Shown here piece after piece: positions 1 to 8,153 of a DNA stretch of 64,000 nt. The number at the start of each line of letters is the position of its first letter. The stretch's first letter is position 1. This DNA is from Gammaproteobacteria bacterium (lineage in GTDB: Bacteria; Pseudomonadota; Gammaproteobacteria; Ga0077554; Ga007554), in contig JAKFXX010000029.1 in NCBI GenBank assembly GCA_021731145.1, positions 1 through 64,000 of the forward strand, written 5' to 3'. Position numbers and translations under genes: made by a program. A model generated the notes under the pieces. That model had not been told where the DNA came from. It ran no database searches and saw only the letters and a list, made by a program, of their open reading frames with translations.

Positions 1-440
1 AACCTTCGGAAAAGCCCCATTCTTGAGTTTTTCCGGGAAATGCCCGGAACAAGGTTTCGAAAGCGCGGAGACCTCTATCTCCCCTCGGGGATGGGGGTCT
101 GCCCAAGCTATTTTGGCCTGTCATGCCGGTTTAGGCGCCGACTCCGGATGCCGCTGAAGGAGTCCTTTGGTAATGGTTCCAGCCCCCCCCAGACGGCTCA
201 GCATTCCAATTCTTTGAAAAATCTTGATTATTCATAAAGAGATGTTTGCCGTCTCCATCTTGAGACATGTCAACCAATTGAAAATAAACGTTTTTATATG
301 ATTACTGACAATGCTGTAGTTGTATAACAACGTATCGGCCTTAATCTTTGCGGGTGCCGCGTGGATTGAAAGTGGCCAGGGCGCGGTACTGGTTACTTAA
401 CATATTGATATTTATTTTAAATACTACGATATCTAATATG
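1..440. other. Gene-free lead region
   Basis: I see no convincing gene here. The only ATG-started open frame in the first 240 bases (40-237) is short, Cys/Arg-rich and lacks a ribosome-binding site. From about 230 to 440 the DNA turns AT-rich, unlike its surroundings, and leads into a sigma-54-type promoter. This stretch may hold upstream activator binding sites, but I cannot identify a specific one. Confidence 0.5.
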
Positions 441-455
441 TGGCATAGCGCTTGC
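441..455 (+). promoter_or_regulatory. Sigma-54-type promoter
   Basis: The string TGGCATAGCGCTTGC matches the -24/-12 consensus TGGCAC-N5-TTGC with one mismatch. The invariant GG and GC are separated by exactly 10 bases. The expected transcription start is near 467, followed by a structured leader and then the EF-hand gene at 735. Sigma-54 promoters need an enhancer-binding activator; none is encoded in this window. Confidence 0.6.
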
Positions 456-466
456 ATTAGCTTTGT

Positions 467-556
467 CGCAGGGTGCAGCACTTCCCAGGGACGGGCCAAG
501 GACGGAGCCTGACAGGATGCCGCAAAAGTTGCTTCACAGCCTTTGCGGCAAGGCTA
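467..556 (+). ncRNA. Possible structured leader or small RNA
   Basis: Starting at the predicted sigma-54 start, the sequence can fold into a small hairpin CCTGACAGG (508-516) and a perfect 9-bp stem, TGCCGCAAA (518-526) with TTTGCGGCA (542-550). A shorter alternative AGCCTT...AAGGCT overlaps the second stem, so two mutually exclusive folds are possible. I do not recognise a known riboswitch family. There is no U-run after the stem, so it is not an intrinsic terminator. The structure ends just before an inserted repeat element. Confidence 0.35.
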
Positions 557-557
557 A

Positions 558-698
558 GAACCTGTTCACGATCTTGATCAAGGGATGCAGTGCAAGGCAA
601 AATCGAACGAAAAAGCGGAGCATACACGAAGTATGTGAGCATTTTGAGTTCGATTTTAACGCCGCAATGCGCCCTTCAGCGAGATCGTGAACAGGTTC
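558..698. mobile_element. 141-bp MITE-like element, copy A
   Basis: The element is bounded by perfect inverted repeats (GAACCTGTTCACGATC at the left, its complement at the right) and by TAA on both sides (555-557 and 699-701). The copy at 15359-15499 is in the opposite orientation and, aligned by eye, differs at one base in 141. It has no coding capacity. The 3-bp TNA-type duplication suggests mobilisation by an IS5-family transposase, which is inference. It sits between a possible leader RNA and the EF-hand gene. Confidence 0.85.
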
Positions 699-734
699 TA
701 ACAAGATGTCGATGAGCAAATGGAGGAGTCGTAG

Positions 735-1016
735 ATGTACAACAAGGAAAATATGCTTCTGAACGTGGCGCTGGCTGGACTGCTTGCTTTGTCGGGCGCA
801 GCGTTTGCTCAAGGAATGCTTGGTGATACAGGGAATGCCGCGCCGGATCTCGCCAAGGTCGATACGGATGCCGATGGCTTTGTCACCCTTGGCGAGGCGA
901 AACAGGTAAACGGTCTGCCGGAAGCCTTTGGTCAGGCAGACAAAAATGCGGATGGAAAGCTTGATGCTTCAGAATACGAGGCAGCAGTGAAGGCAATGCA
1001 AAGTTCAGGCAGTTGA
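735..1016 (+). CDS. Small secreted EF-hand protein
   Basis: This 93-residue protein has an N-terminal signal peptide (hydrophobic stretch at about residues 8-24, AFA-Q cleavage-like site). It carries two EF-hand loops, DTDADGFVTLGE and DKNADGKLDASE, with Asp at positions 1, 3 and 5 and Glu at 12. It should bind calcium in the periplasm or outside the cell; a more specific role cannot be read. The start is backed by a GGAGGAG ribosome-binding site. It lies about 270 bp after a sigma-54-type promoter, with a MITE-like element in between, so its present transcription is uncertain. Confidence 0.85.
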   Translation: MYNKENMLLNVALAGLLALSGAAFAQGMLGDTGNAAPDLAKVDTDADGFVTLGEAKQVNGLPEAFGQADKNADGKLDASEYEAAVKAMQSSGS

Positions 1017-1134
1017 TTGAAATCATGCTGGACTCTACATTTGCGCTCCTCACTGGTGCATTCATTGAATAGCAGCGCAGGACTTTCAACGGACTTATAA
1101 CGTCCTGCGTGCGACAGTGTTTTACCCCCCTTGA

Positions 1135-1161
1135 CGCGGCTGAGAGGCCGCGTTTTTTTTT
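1135..1161 (+). terminator. Intrinsic terminator
   Basis: A perfect 6-bp stem CGCGGC / GCCGCG with loop TGAGAG is followed directly by nine T residues. It lies after the EF-hand gene and before ybgC. It therefore supports a ybgC start downstream of it rather than the longer open frame that begins at 1109. Confidence 0.85.
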
Positions 1162-1231
1162 GGTGTGCAAAAAGCGCTCTCTGAGCTTGTTCATGGTAAC
1201 ATTTCGAAAATTTCAGGAGCGTAGCGGACTT

Positions 1232-1651
1232 GTGAGTGAGTTTCGATGGCCTGTCCGTGTCTATTACGAAGATACCGACAGCGGTGGGGTTGTTTATTAC
1301 GCCAATTATCTGAAGTTTATGGAGCGTGCGCGCAGCGAATGGTTGCGCGGCGTGGGCGTGGAGCAAGACGAGCTGATAGCCAGGGAGAATGTTATTTTTG
1401 CCGTGCGATCTGCGGAACTGGAGTTTCTCAGGCCGGGGCGGTTTAATGATTTTCTGCACGTCAGCGCAAGGGTGGTGCGGCGTGGTCGCGCCAGTCTGGT
1501 TTTTGAACATATAATAACGCGCGCGGATCAAGGCGAATCCCCGCTATGCGTTGGCAGCATCAAAATCGCCTGCCTCAATGCCGCTACATTGCGCCCGTGC
1601 CCCATCCCTGATTATATTCTTGAAAAAATTCCCTGCGGAGATATTCAGTGA
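1232..1651 (+). CDS. ybgC: Acyl-CoA thioesterase YbgC (tol-pal)
   Basis: This is a hot-dog-fold thioesterase of about 139 residues, the usual YbgC length. The N-terminal motif YYEDTDSGGVVYYANYLKF carries the catalytic Asp and the conserved tyrosines of the 4-hydroxybenzoyl-CoA thioesterase class. I chose the GTG at 1232, preceded by AGGAGC about 11 bases upstream; an in-frame ATG at 1193 is an alternative, and the open frame reaches 1109 only through the terminator. YbgC hydrolyses acyl-CoA or acyl-ACP and is the conserved first gene of the tol-pal operon. Its stop codon overlaps the GTG start of tolQ. Confidence 0.93.
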   Translation: MSEFRWPVRVYYEDTDSGGVVYYANYLKFMERARSEWLRGVGVEQDELIARENVIFAVRSAELEFLRPGRFNDFLHVSARVVRRGRASLVFEHIITRADQGESPLCVGSIKIACLNAATLRPCPIPDYILEKIPCGDIQ

Positions 1652-2331
1652 CGGCTGATTTGTCGATTCTTCACCTTGTGTTAAATGCCAGTCTGCTGGT
1701 GCAGCTTGTGATGGCGCTGTTACTGGTGGTTTCAATGGTCTCCTGGACCCTGATCTTCCGCAAATGGGCGGCGCTGAGAGAGGCGCGCCAGATGGCGAAC
1801 GCGTTTGAAACGCGCTTCTGGTCTGGCAATGATCTCAATAGCCTGTATAAAGAGGCCTCCCAGCGGCGTGAGCTGGCTGCGGGCATGGAAGGCCTGTTCT
1901 GCGCGGGCTTTAAGGAGTTTGCTCAGTTGCGTAAACAGGGTGGTGCCGAGCCGATGGCCGTGCTGGAGGGCGCGCAACGTGCCATGCGGGTGGCGTTGAA
2001 TCGTGAGATCGACGTCCTGGAGATGAATTTGCCCTTTCTCGCTACGGTGGGTTCTACCAGCCCGTATGTCGGCCTGTTCGGGACTGTCTGGGGCATCATG
2101 AACTCCTTCCGTGGGCTGGGCAATGTTCATCAAGCTACGCTTGCGATGGTGGCGCCAGGCATTGCCGAGGCGCTGATCGCCACCGCCATGGGATTGTTCG
2201 CCGCGATTCCGGCAGTGGTTGCCTATAACAGGTACAACAACGACGTGGAGCGCTTGATCAACCGCTATGAAACCTTTCTTGAGGAATTTTCCACGCTGCT
2301 GCAACGCCATGCGCATCAAGGAGTGGGCTAA
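1648..2331 (+). CDS. tolQ: Tol-Pal system proton channel protein TolQ
   Basis: This 227-residue inner-membrane protein belongs to the MotA/TolQ/ExbB family. It has a membrane segment near residues 15-37 and two more around residues 130-190 with the family pattern LPFLATVGSTSPYVGLFGTV. With TolR it forms the proton-driven motor that energises TolA during outer-membrane constriction. Translation starts at a GTG overlapping the ybgC stop. The stop codon TAA is itself the left target-duplication base triplet of an inserted element, so the original C-terminus appears unchanged. Confidence 0.96.
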   Translation: MTADLSILHLVLNASLLVQLVMALLLVVSMVSWTLIFRKWAALREARQMANAFETRFWSGNDLNSLYKEASQRRELAAGMEGLFCAGFKEFAQLRKQGGAEPMAVLEGAQRAMRVALNREIDVLEMNLPFLATVGSTSPYVGLFGTVWGIMNSFRGLGNVHQATLAMVAPGIAEALIATAMGLFAAIPAVVAYNRYNNDVERLINRYETFLEEFSTLLQRHAHQGVG

Positions 2332-2596
2332 GAGCCTATCCATGAATAAATCATCCCTGCGTTGCTGCCCCAAAACACGCCAGGCAAGGCGCGAGCCGCG
2401 AAGTTTGGTAGTTCCAAATGAGCGGCGAGCAACGCCGCATGGCGTGTTTTGGGGCGCAACCCGAAGGGACGGGGCTGGTTTTGCGCAGTGCGGCGTCACG
2501 CTTCGCTCATGTGCAACAAGCACACTACGCTCAACGTTCCTTGCCCTGCGCAAAACCAGTCCCCGTCGCAGGGATGATTTATTCATGGATAGGCTC
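2332..2596. mobile_element. 265-bp MITE-like element between tolQ and tolR
   Basis: Perfect terminal inverted repeats of about 30 bp (GAGCCTATCCATGAATAAAT and onward to CTGCG) bound the element, flanked on both sides by TAA (2329-2331, 2597-2599). Inside are two further stems: CCCCAAAACACGCCA paired with TGGCGTGTTTTGGGG, and CTGGTTTTGCGCAG paired with CTGCGCAAAACCAG. It has no credible coding capacity. It interrupts what is normally a tightly packed operon and separates an AAGGAG ribosome-binding site (2318-2323) from the tolR start. Confidence 0.88.
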
Positions 2597-2602
2597 TAAG
2601 CC

Positions 2603-3043
2603 ATGGCCCGTAACCGCCAGCGTAACCGAAAGCGCCCCATGGCAGAGATGAACGTGGTGCCCTACATCGACGTGATGCTGGTGTTGCTGGTCATCTTCAT
2701 GATTACTGCACCGCTGCTGACCCAGGGCGTCAAGGTCGATCTGCCCAAGGCGGAGGCCGAAGCCGTTGATAGCGGGGATCAGGAGCCGCTGGTGGTGACT
2801 GTGGATGCGGAAGGACAGTACCACCTCAACATAGGCGGCAACACTGGCAAAAGTATTGATGAAAACACGCTACAGCAACGTGTGGCCGCAGTGCTGAGCA
2901 GTCAGCCCAAAAGACAGGTGTTGGTGCGTGGCGATAAAGACGTCAATTATGGCCGGGTAGTCAACGCCATGGTGCTATTGAAAGGTGCTGGGGTTGAGAG
3001 TGTAGGGCTTGTGACTGAGCCCGCAGATAAACCGGCAAAATGA
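2603..3043 (+). CDS. tolR: Tol-Pal system protein TolR
   Basis: This 146-residue ExbD/TolR family protein has one N-terminal membrane helix (about residues 19-40) containing the conserved motor aspartate in VPYIDVMLVLLVIFM, followed by a periplasmic domain. Its ancestral ribosome-binding site, AAGGAG at the end of tolQ, now lies 265 bp further upstream because of the inserted element. The nearest replacement is GGATAGG at 2588-2593, supplied by the end of the element itself. Without the insertion the ATG would sit a few bases after the tolQ stop, as is usual. Confidence 0.95.
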   Translation: MARNRQRNRKRPMAEMNVVPYIDVMLVLLVIFMITAPLLTQGVKVDLPKAEAEAVDSGDQEPLVVTVDAEGQYHLNIGGNTGKSIDENTLQQRVAAVLSSQPKRQVLVRGDKDVNYGRVVNAMVLLKGAGVESVGLVTEPADKPAK

Positions 3044-3080
3044 TAGTGGTGGTATCAAGTAAGGCAACGCCCGGCTGCTT

Positions 3081-4025
3081 ATGTTGAAAAAAACCGCTTT
3101 CACCCCTCGCGCCGTGGTGTATGCGATTCTTGTCCATGCCGCGCTCATCGCGTTGCTGGTGGTCAGTCTCGATTGGACGCCCAAGCCTAAACCGGCGCAA
3201 CCCGAGGTGGATACCATCAAGGCGACGGTGGTAGATACCAGCCAACTTCAGGCCGCACATCAAGAACGCAAGCAGGCAGAGCAGCGCAAGCAGCAAGAAC
3301 AGGAAGATCGCCGGAAACGTCTGGATGAAGAAAAGCGTGCAGTTGAGCAACAGCGTGAGAAAGAGCAGCAGAAAAAACAAGCTGAGGAGCTTGTCCAAAA
3401 TAAGAAGCTTGAAATTAAACGCCAAGAAGAATTGAAAAAACAGCAGCAGGTTGGGGAACTTTCACTCAAGAAGAAGCTCGAATCGGAGAAGTTGAAAAAA
3501 GAACAGGAGGCCGAACGCCTTACTACGCTGAAGCAGGAAAAAGAGGCCGCAGAAAAAAAGCGCAAGGAAGAAGAAAAACGCCTTGTCGAGCTGGAAGCCA
3601 AACGCAAGACAGCGGAAGCGGATAAAAAGCGCAAAACTGAAGAAGAACGACATCGCCGCGACACGGAAGAGCGCGCCTTGCAGGAGCAGCTTGATGCCGA
3701 GCAGCAGCGTCAGAACGCCGACAAGGAACGTCAAGCAAAGGCCGCCGAAGGAAAATACCAGGGGCTGATCCAGCAAAAGGTCAAACGTAACTGGCTGCGC
3801 CCGCAAAATACGCGTGACGGCCTGAAGTGTACGGTGCTGGTGCGTCTCGCGCCGAGCGGTGAGGTGTTGGTGGCGCGTGTAACGCAAAGCAGCGGTGATG
3901 TGGCGTTTGACCGCTCGGCAGAAGCCGCCGTGTACAAGGCGTCTCCCTTGCCGGTGCCGCAGGATGCGTCATTATTTGATGAGAGATTTAGAGAGTTTAA
4001 TTTCGTTTTCAGGCCAGAAGGATGA
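3081..4025 (+). CDS. tolA: Tol-Pal system protein TolA
   Basis: This 314-residue protein has an N-terminal inner-membrane anchor (residues 11-30). A long Lys/Glu/Gln/Arg-rich helical stalk runs from about residue 50 to 225, and a TonB-like C-terminal domain includes GLKCTVLVRLAPSGEV and the AFDRSAEAAVYKASPLP element. It spans the periplasm and links the TolQR motor to TolB/Pal. The start has no strong ribosome-binding site. Its last codons overlap the ATG of tolB by 4 bases, so the two are translationally coupled. Confidence 0.95.
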   Translation: MLKKTAFTPRAVVYAILVHAALIALLVVSLDWTPKPKPAQPEVDTIKATVVDTSQLQAAHQERKQAEQRKQQEQEDRRKRLDEEKRAVEQQREKEQQKKQAEELVQNKKLEIKRQEELKKQQQVGELSLKKKLESEKLKKEQEAERLTTLKQEKEAAEKKRKEEEKRLVELEAKRKTAEADKKRKTEEERHRRDTEERALQEQLDAEQQRQNADKERQAKAAEGKYQGLIQQKVKRNWLRPQNTRDGLKCTVLVRLAPSGEVLVARVTQSSGDVAFDRSAEAAVYKASPLPVPQDASLFDERFREFNFVFRPEG

Positions 4026-5347
4026 GTTTTGTGTTTTCCAGGTTCGCCCCGTTGCTTCTAGTGTTTTGCCTGTGCGCCATGGCGCTGGCCACCCCTGTCC
4101 GTGCCGCGCTCACCATCGAAATCACCGGCGGCGCGGAAGGCGCGCAACCCATCGCTATCGTCCCCTTTGGGTGGGATGGTCCAGCCGCGCCACCTGCTGA
4201 TCTTGCCGGCATCGTCTCCGCCGATCTGTATCGCAGCGGTGAGTTCGCCCCCATGCCGGAAAAGAATATGGTGTCCAGACCCCATGAAGGTTCTCAGATC
4301 AACTTTGCTGATTGGCGTGCGGTGGGCGTGCCAAATCTGGTGATCGGCAAGTTGCGCGCTTCCGGTAGCGGTTATGTTGCTCAGTTTCAGCTCTTTGATG
4401 TCTTCAAGGGTGAGCAACTGGCGGGATACAGCATTGCTTCGAGTGAGCAGGATCTGCGCCGCACTGCGCATCAAATCAGCGACATTATCTACGAAAAACT
4501 CACTGGCCAGCCCGGCGCCTTTGCGACGCGCATCGCCTACGTCACCGAGGTGCGCGGCGCCAACGCCAAGAGCCGCTATTCGCTTTGGGTGGCCGATGCC
4601 GATGGTTATAACCCCGTGGCCATTCTGAACTCCGCGCAGCCTCTCATGTCGCCGGCATGGTCGCCGGACGGTACACGGCTCGCGTATGTCTCGTTTGAGC
4701 GGCGCCGTCCCGAGGTGTATGTGCAGGAGATAGCAACCCGTCACCGGGAATTGGTGGCATCGCACCCTGGAATTAACAGCGCACCGGCCTGGTCGCCGGA
4801 TGGCACCCGTCTGGCGCTTGTCCTTTCAAAGGACGGCAACCCGGACGTTTACATTCTGAGTATGAGAAATAAATCGCTGTTTCGTGTTACCGACAGCCCG
4901 GCGATTGATACGGAGCCCGGCTGGTCACCCGATGGCAACAGCCTGGTATTTACTTCGGATAGAGGAGGGCGTCCCCAGTTGTATCGCGTATCCGCAGGCG
5001 GCGGCAAGCCCCAGCGCCTGACCTTCGAGGGTGACTATAATGCGCACGGCGTGTTTTCACCCGATGGGCGTTCCCTGGTGATGGTGACGGGAGAGAGCAA
5101 CCGGTTCCGCATCGCTGTACAAGATTTGAGTACAGGCGCACAGCGGATCGTGACCGATACCCGCCTGGACGAGTCGCCGAGCTTTGCGCCGAATGGTGCT
5201 ATAATTGTATATGCTACCGAGGTGAATAACCGGGGGGTGCTGGCGATGGTGTCGGTTGATGGCCGGGTGCGTCAACGTGTGACCCAGACGGAAGGCAACG
5301 CAAGGGAGCCCGCGTGGGGTCCGCGAACCAACCGTATCAAGCCATAG
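4022..5347 (+). CDS. tolB: Tol-Pal system beta-propeller protein TolB
   Basis: This 441-residue periplasmic protein has a signal peptide (about residues 1-28, ending VRA-A) and an N-terminal alpha/beta domain. A C-terminal beta-propeller follows with five visible WD40-like blades of the type PAWSPDGTRLAY, PGWSPDGNSLVF and GVFSPDGRSLVM. TolB binds Pal and hands it to TolA during constriction. It overlaps tolA and is followed 32 bp later by pal. Confidence 0.97.
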   Translation: MSFVFSRFAPLLLVFCLCAMALATPVRAALTIEITGGAEGAQPIAIVPFGWDGPAAPPADLAGIVSADLYRSGEFAPMPEKNMVSRPHEGSQINFADWRAVGVPNLVIGKLRASGSGYVAQFQLFDVFKGEQLAGYSIASSEQDLRRTAHQISDIIYEKLTGQPGAFATRIAYVTEVRGANAKSRYSLWVADADGYNPVAILNSAQPLMSPAWSPDGTRLAYVSFERRRPEVYVQEIATRHRELVASHPGINSAPAWSPDGTRLALVLSKDGNPDVYILSMRNKSLFRVTDSPAIDTEPGWSPDGNSLVFTSDRGGRPQLYRVSAGGGKPQRLTFEGDYNAHGVFSPDGRSLVMVTGESNRFRIAVQDLSTGAQRIVTDTRLDESPSFAPNGAIIVYATEVNNRGVLAMVSVDGRVRQRVTQTEGNAREPAWGPRTNRIKP

Positions 5348-5379
5348 TTTTTTCATAAACAAAACTCAAAAAGGAGTGA

Positions 5380-5952
5380 ATGATGAAGATGTATGCAAAA
5401 CTGCTCGTGAGCATCGCGCCTGTTGTGCTGATTGTGGGTTGCACCACAACGCCCAAGGTGGCGGAAAAGTCTGCGCCTGTTGAAGAGCGCGCGGCACCGG
5501 TTGCCAGCGCCCCCTCGGCTGCAACGCTTGCTCCCGCAGGTTCTTCCGGTGTTGAGGTGCTCGCCGCGCCCGACAAGGGCGGATTCAAGGGCGATCCGCT
5601 CAACGATCCCGCCAGCCTGCTCTCCAAGCGCGTTGTCTTTTTTGAATTTGACAGCAGCGAGATCAAAGACGATGCACGTCCAGTCATTGAGGCCCATGCC
5701 GCCTACCTGGCGGAGCGCCCCAAGGTGTCGATCACACTCGAAGGCCATGCCGATGAGCGCGGCTCGCGTGAATACAATCTGGCATTGGGGGAGCGCCGCG
5801 CAAAGGCGGTGCAGCAGCTCATGCAGCTCAAGGGAGCGTCCTCCAAGCAGTTGGATGTTGTCAGTTTCGGTGAAGAGCATCCGATAGCCTTAGGTCATGA
5901 CGAATCTGATTGGGCGCAGAATCGCCGTGTCGAACTGGTATACCCTAAGTAA
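5380..5952 (+). CDS. pal: Peptidoglycan-associated lipoprotein Pal
   Basis: This 190-residue outer-membrane lipoprotein has a lipobox LIVGC with the lipidated cysteine at residue 21 and an Ala/Pro-rich linker. The C-terminal OmpA-like domain includes VVFFEFDSSEI, LEGHADERGSREYNLALGERR and NRRVELVY, the peptidoglycan-binding surface. It anchors the outer membrane to the wall and is the TolB partner. The ribosome-binding site AAGGAG is clear. An ATG one codon downstream gives nearly the same protein. Confidence 0.97.
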   Translation: MMKMYAKLLVSIAPVVLIVGCTTTPKVAEKSAPVEERAAPVASAPSAATLAPAGSSGVEVLAAPDKGGFKGDPLNDPASLLSKRVVFFEFDSSEIKDDARPVIEAHAAYLAERPKVSITLEGHADERGSREYNLALGERRAKAVQQLMQLKGASSKQLDVVSFGEEHPIALGHDESDWAQNRRVELVYPK

Positions 5953-5961
5953 GGCTTTTTT

Positions 5962-6804
5962 GTGACGCGGCGGCTTGTACTCCCTGGATATATCGCAGGG
6001 TTAATATGTCTTGGTCTGGCCTCAACCGGACTGACGGCACCGCAGGGTGCTGCAAGCGCGCCGGTTATTTCAGCGCCGTCTCCTGTTTCATTACTGGAGG
6101 CGCGCGTCACAAAACTGGAGCAATTACTGGAAAGCCAGACGCTGGTGGAAATGCTGATGCGTCTGGAGCGCATGCAGGCGGAAGTGCAGCGCCTGCATGG
6201 CGATGCCGAAGTGCAGGGGCACGATATCGAAAGCCTCAAACGGCGCCAGCGTGATTTATCCCAGGATATTGACCGCCGCCTGCGCCAGATAGAGCAGGCG
6301 GCAGCCGCTGCCAAGACGGTGCCAGAGACGCCTCCCACGCAAATACCGCAACCGCCTGTGACCTCGCCGCCCGCCGCATCACTACCTCCTCCCGATATGG
6401 CGGCGAAGACCGATGTGTCACGCGAGCAAGTGATGTATCAGCGCGCACTCGATGGATTGAAAGCGAGCCGTTATGATCAGGCTATCAGTGATTTTCAGGC
6501 CTTTCTTACCAGCTACCCCAAGAGCGAATATGCTGCCAATGCGCAATATTGGCTGGGAGAGGCCAATTATGTAACGCGCCGTTTTGAAGCAGCCGCCGCA
6601 CATTTTAAAAAAGCCATCGACAACTATCCTGCCAGCACCAAACTTGCGGACGCCACGCTCAAGCTCGGATTTGCCTATTATGAACTGGGTGACCGGGAGC
6701 AGGTGCGCAAGACGCTTAATGACGTGGTGACACGCTACCCTGGTACAACTGCGGCGCGTCTGGCCACGGAGCGTCTGCAAAAAATGAAGAGTGAAGGCAG
6801 ATAA
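5962..6804 (+). CDS. cpoB: Cell division coordinator CpoB (YbgF)
   Basis: This 280-residue periplasmic protein has a signal peptide and a coiled-coil segment (about residues 43-112) that mediates trimerisation in this family. A Pro-rich linker follows, then TPR repeats (about residues 150-275) recognisable from YQRALDGLKASRYDQAISDF, YWLGEANYVTRRFEAAAAHF and LGFAYYELGDREQV. In E. coli CpoB couples PBP1b wall synthesis with Tol-driven constriction. It starts at GTG, 9 bp after pal, in the usual last position of the tol-pal operon. Confidence 0.93.
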   Translation: MTRRLVLPGYIAGLICLGLASTGLTAPQGAASAPVISAPSPVSLLEARVTKLEQLLESQTLVEMLMRLERMQAEVQRLHGDAEVQGHDIESLKRRQRDLSQDIDRRLRQIEQAAAAAKTVPETPPTQIPQPPVTSPPAASLPPPDMAAKTDVSREQVMYQRALDGLKASRYDQAISDFQAFLTSYPKSEYAANAQYWLGEANYVTRRFEAAAAHFKKAIDNYPASTKLADATLKLGFAYYELGDREQVRKTLNDVVTRYPGTTAARLATERLQKMKSEGR

Positions 6805-6806
6805 CT

Positions 6807-7445
6807 TTGAGTTTGCGCATTACCGAGATTTTTTATTCCTTGCAGGGCGAGACACGCACGGTAGGTTTGCCCACGGTATTTGTACGCCTTACCGGCTGTC
6901 CGCTGCGTTGCCGGTATTGTGATACGGCGTATGCCTTTCAGGGCGGGCAAACGATGCCGCTGCCGGAGATTCTCGCGCAAGTCGCAGCCTACCAGCCGCG
7001 CTATGTGACGGTGACCGGCGGCGAACCCCTGGCGCAAAAGGCCTGCCACGATCTGCTTGTATCGTTATGCGACGCAGGCTACGAAGTGTCGCTGGAAACC
7101 AGCGGTGCGCTGGATGTCTCCGCAGTTGATCCTCGTGTGGTTAAAGTCGTTGACCTCAAGACCCCAGGCTCCGGCGAGTTGGATAAGAATCGTTACAGCA
7201 ATATCGAGCACCTGAATAAACAGGATCAGGTTAAGTTTGTGTTGTGTGACAGGGCCGATTACGAATGGGCAAAGGGTATTCTGGTGCAACATGATCTGAA
7301 CGCCCGTTGCGAGGTATTGTTTTCGCCCAGCCACCAGCAATTGTCCGCGACCGATGTGGCGGACTGGATATTGGCGGATCGCCTGCCGGTGCGTTTGCAA
7401 ATTCAGTTGCATAAACACCTGTGGGGCGATGCGCGAGGCAAATAA
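6807..7445 (+). CDS. queE: 7-carboxy-7-deazaguanine synthase QueE
   Basis: This 212-residue radical-SAM enzyme has the cluster motif C31-x3-C35-x2-C38 within TGCPLRCRYCDTAYAF. It carries the SAM-binding GGEP motif in VTVTGGEPLAQ. It converts 6-carboxy-tetrahydropterin to 7-carboxy-7-deazaguanine in queuosine (preQ0) synthesis. The start is TTG at 6807, two bases after the cpoB stop, and the gene abuts queC. The tol-pal-cpoB-queE-queC order is common in Proteobacteria. Confidence 0.95.
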   Translation: MSLRITEIFYSLQGETRTVGLPTVFVRLTGCPLRCRYCDTAYAFQGGQTMPLPEILAQVAAYQPRYVTVTGGEPLAQKACHDLLVSLCDAGYEVSLETSGALDVSAVDPRVVKVVDLKTPGSGELDKNRYSNIEHLNKQDQVKFVLCDRADYEWAKGILVQHDLNARCEVLFSPSHQQLSATDVADWILADRLPVRLQIQLHKHLWGDARGK

Positions 7446-8153
7446 GTGACCGGAGAGTCCTGTAAAAAAGCCGTGGTATTGGTGTCCGGCGGACTCGATT
7501 CGGCAACTACCTTGGTGCTTGCCAGAGAGCAAGGTTTCAGTTGCCATGTCTTGAGTTTTGATTACGGTCAGCGCCATCGCTCCGAGCTTGCCGCCGCAGA
7601 CCGCATTTCAAAGGCTTTGGGGGCCACCGAATACAAGGTCATCAAACTTGATCTGGGTGGTATCGGCGGCTCTGCGCTTACTGACCTGTCGATTCCCGTG
7701 CCGGACCAGCCCACCCAAGGTATCCCCGTTACCTACGTCCCCGCGCGCAACACCATCTTCCTGGCGCTGGCGCTGGGATGGGCGGAAGTGCTGGGCGCAC
7801 GTGATATATACATCGGCGTGAATGCAGTGGATTACTCCGGTTACCCGGACTGTCGCCCGGAGTTCATCACGGCCTTCGAACGGCTTGCCAACCTGGCAAC
7901 ACGCGCCGGTGTTGAGGGAGAACACGTTGCCATACGCACGCCCTTGATTTCCTTGAGCAAGGCGCAGATCATTCGCGAAGGGATGCGTCTGGGAGTGGAT
8001 TATGCGCTCACGGTATCCTGTTACAGCGCCGACGGGCAGGGCCGCGCCTGTGGTGTGTGTGACTCGTGCAGGTTGCGCGCCGCAGGCTTTGAGGCGGCGG
8101 GGGTGGCAGACCCTACGATTTACATAACTACAAGCATCGAGTTTATTAAATGA
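7446..8153 (+). CDS. queC: 7-cyano-7-deazaguanine synthase QueC
   Basis: This 235-residue ATP-dependent enzyme converts 7-carboxy-7-deazaguanine to preQ0. It has the PP-loop motif SGGLDSATT near the N-terminus and a C-terminal zinc-binding cysteine cluster, [19 protein letters not shown]. It starts at GTG directly after the queE stop and overlaps the ratA start by 4 bases, so queE, queC and ratA are probably co-transcribed. Confidence 0.96.
   Translation: MTGESCKKAVVLVSGGLDSATTLVLAREQGFSCHVLSFDYGQRHRSELAAADRISKALGATEYKVIKLDLGGIGGSALTDLSIPVPDQPTQGIPVTYVPARNTIFLALALGWAEVLGARDIYIGVNAVDYSGYPDCRPEFITAFERLANLATRAGVEGEHVAIRTPLISLSKAQIIREGMRLGVDYALTVSCYSADGQGRACGVCDSCRLRAAGFEAAGVADPTIYITTSIEFIK

Noticed and set aside
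40-237. Short plus-strand open frame near the left edge
   Set aside because: Cys/Arg-rich, no ribosome-binding site, and no recognisable protein pattern; it looks like chance.
932-1531. 199-codon minus-strand frame
   Set aside because: It overlaps the EF-hand gene, an intrinsic terminator and ybgC on the other strand and resembles no protein.
3260-3887. Long minus-strand frames rich in Ser/Phe/Leu/Cys
   Set aside because: They are the antisense of the Lys/Glu-rich stalk codons of tolA and not genes.
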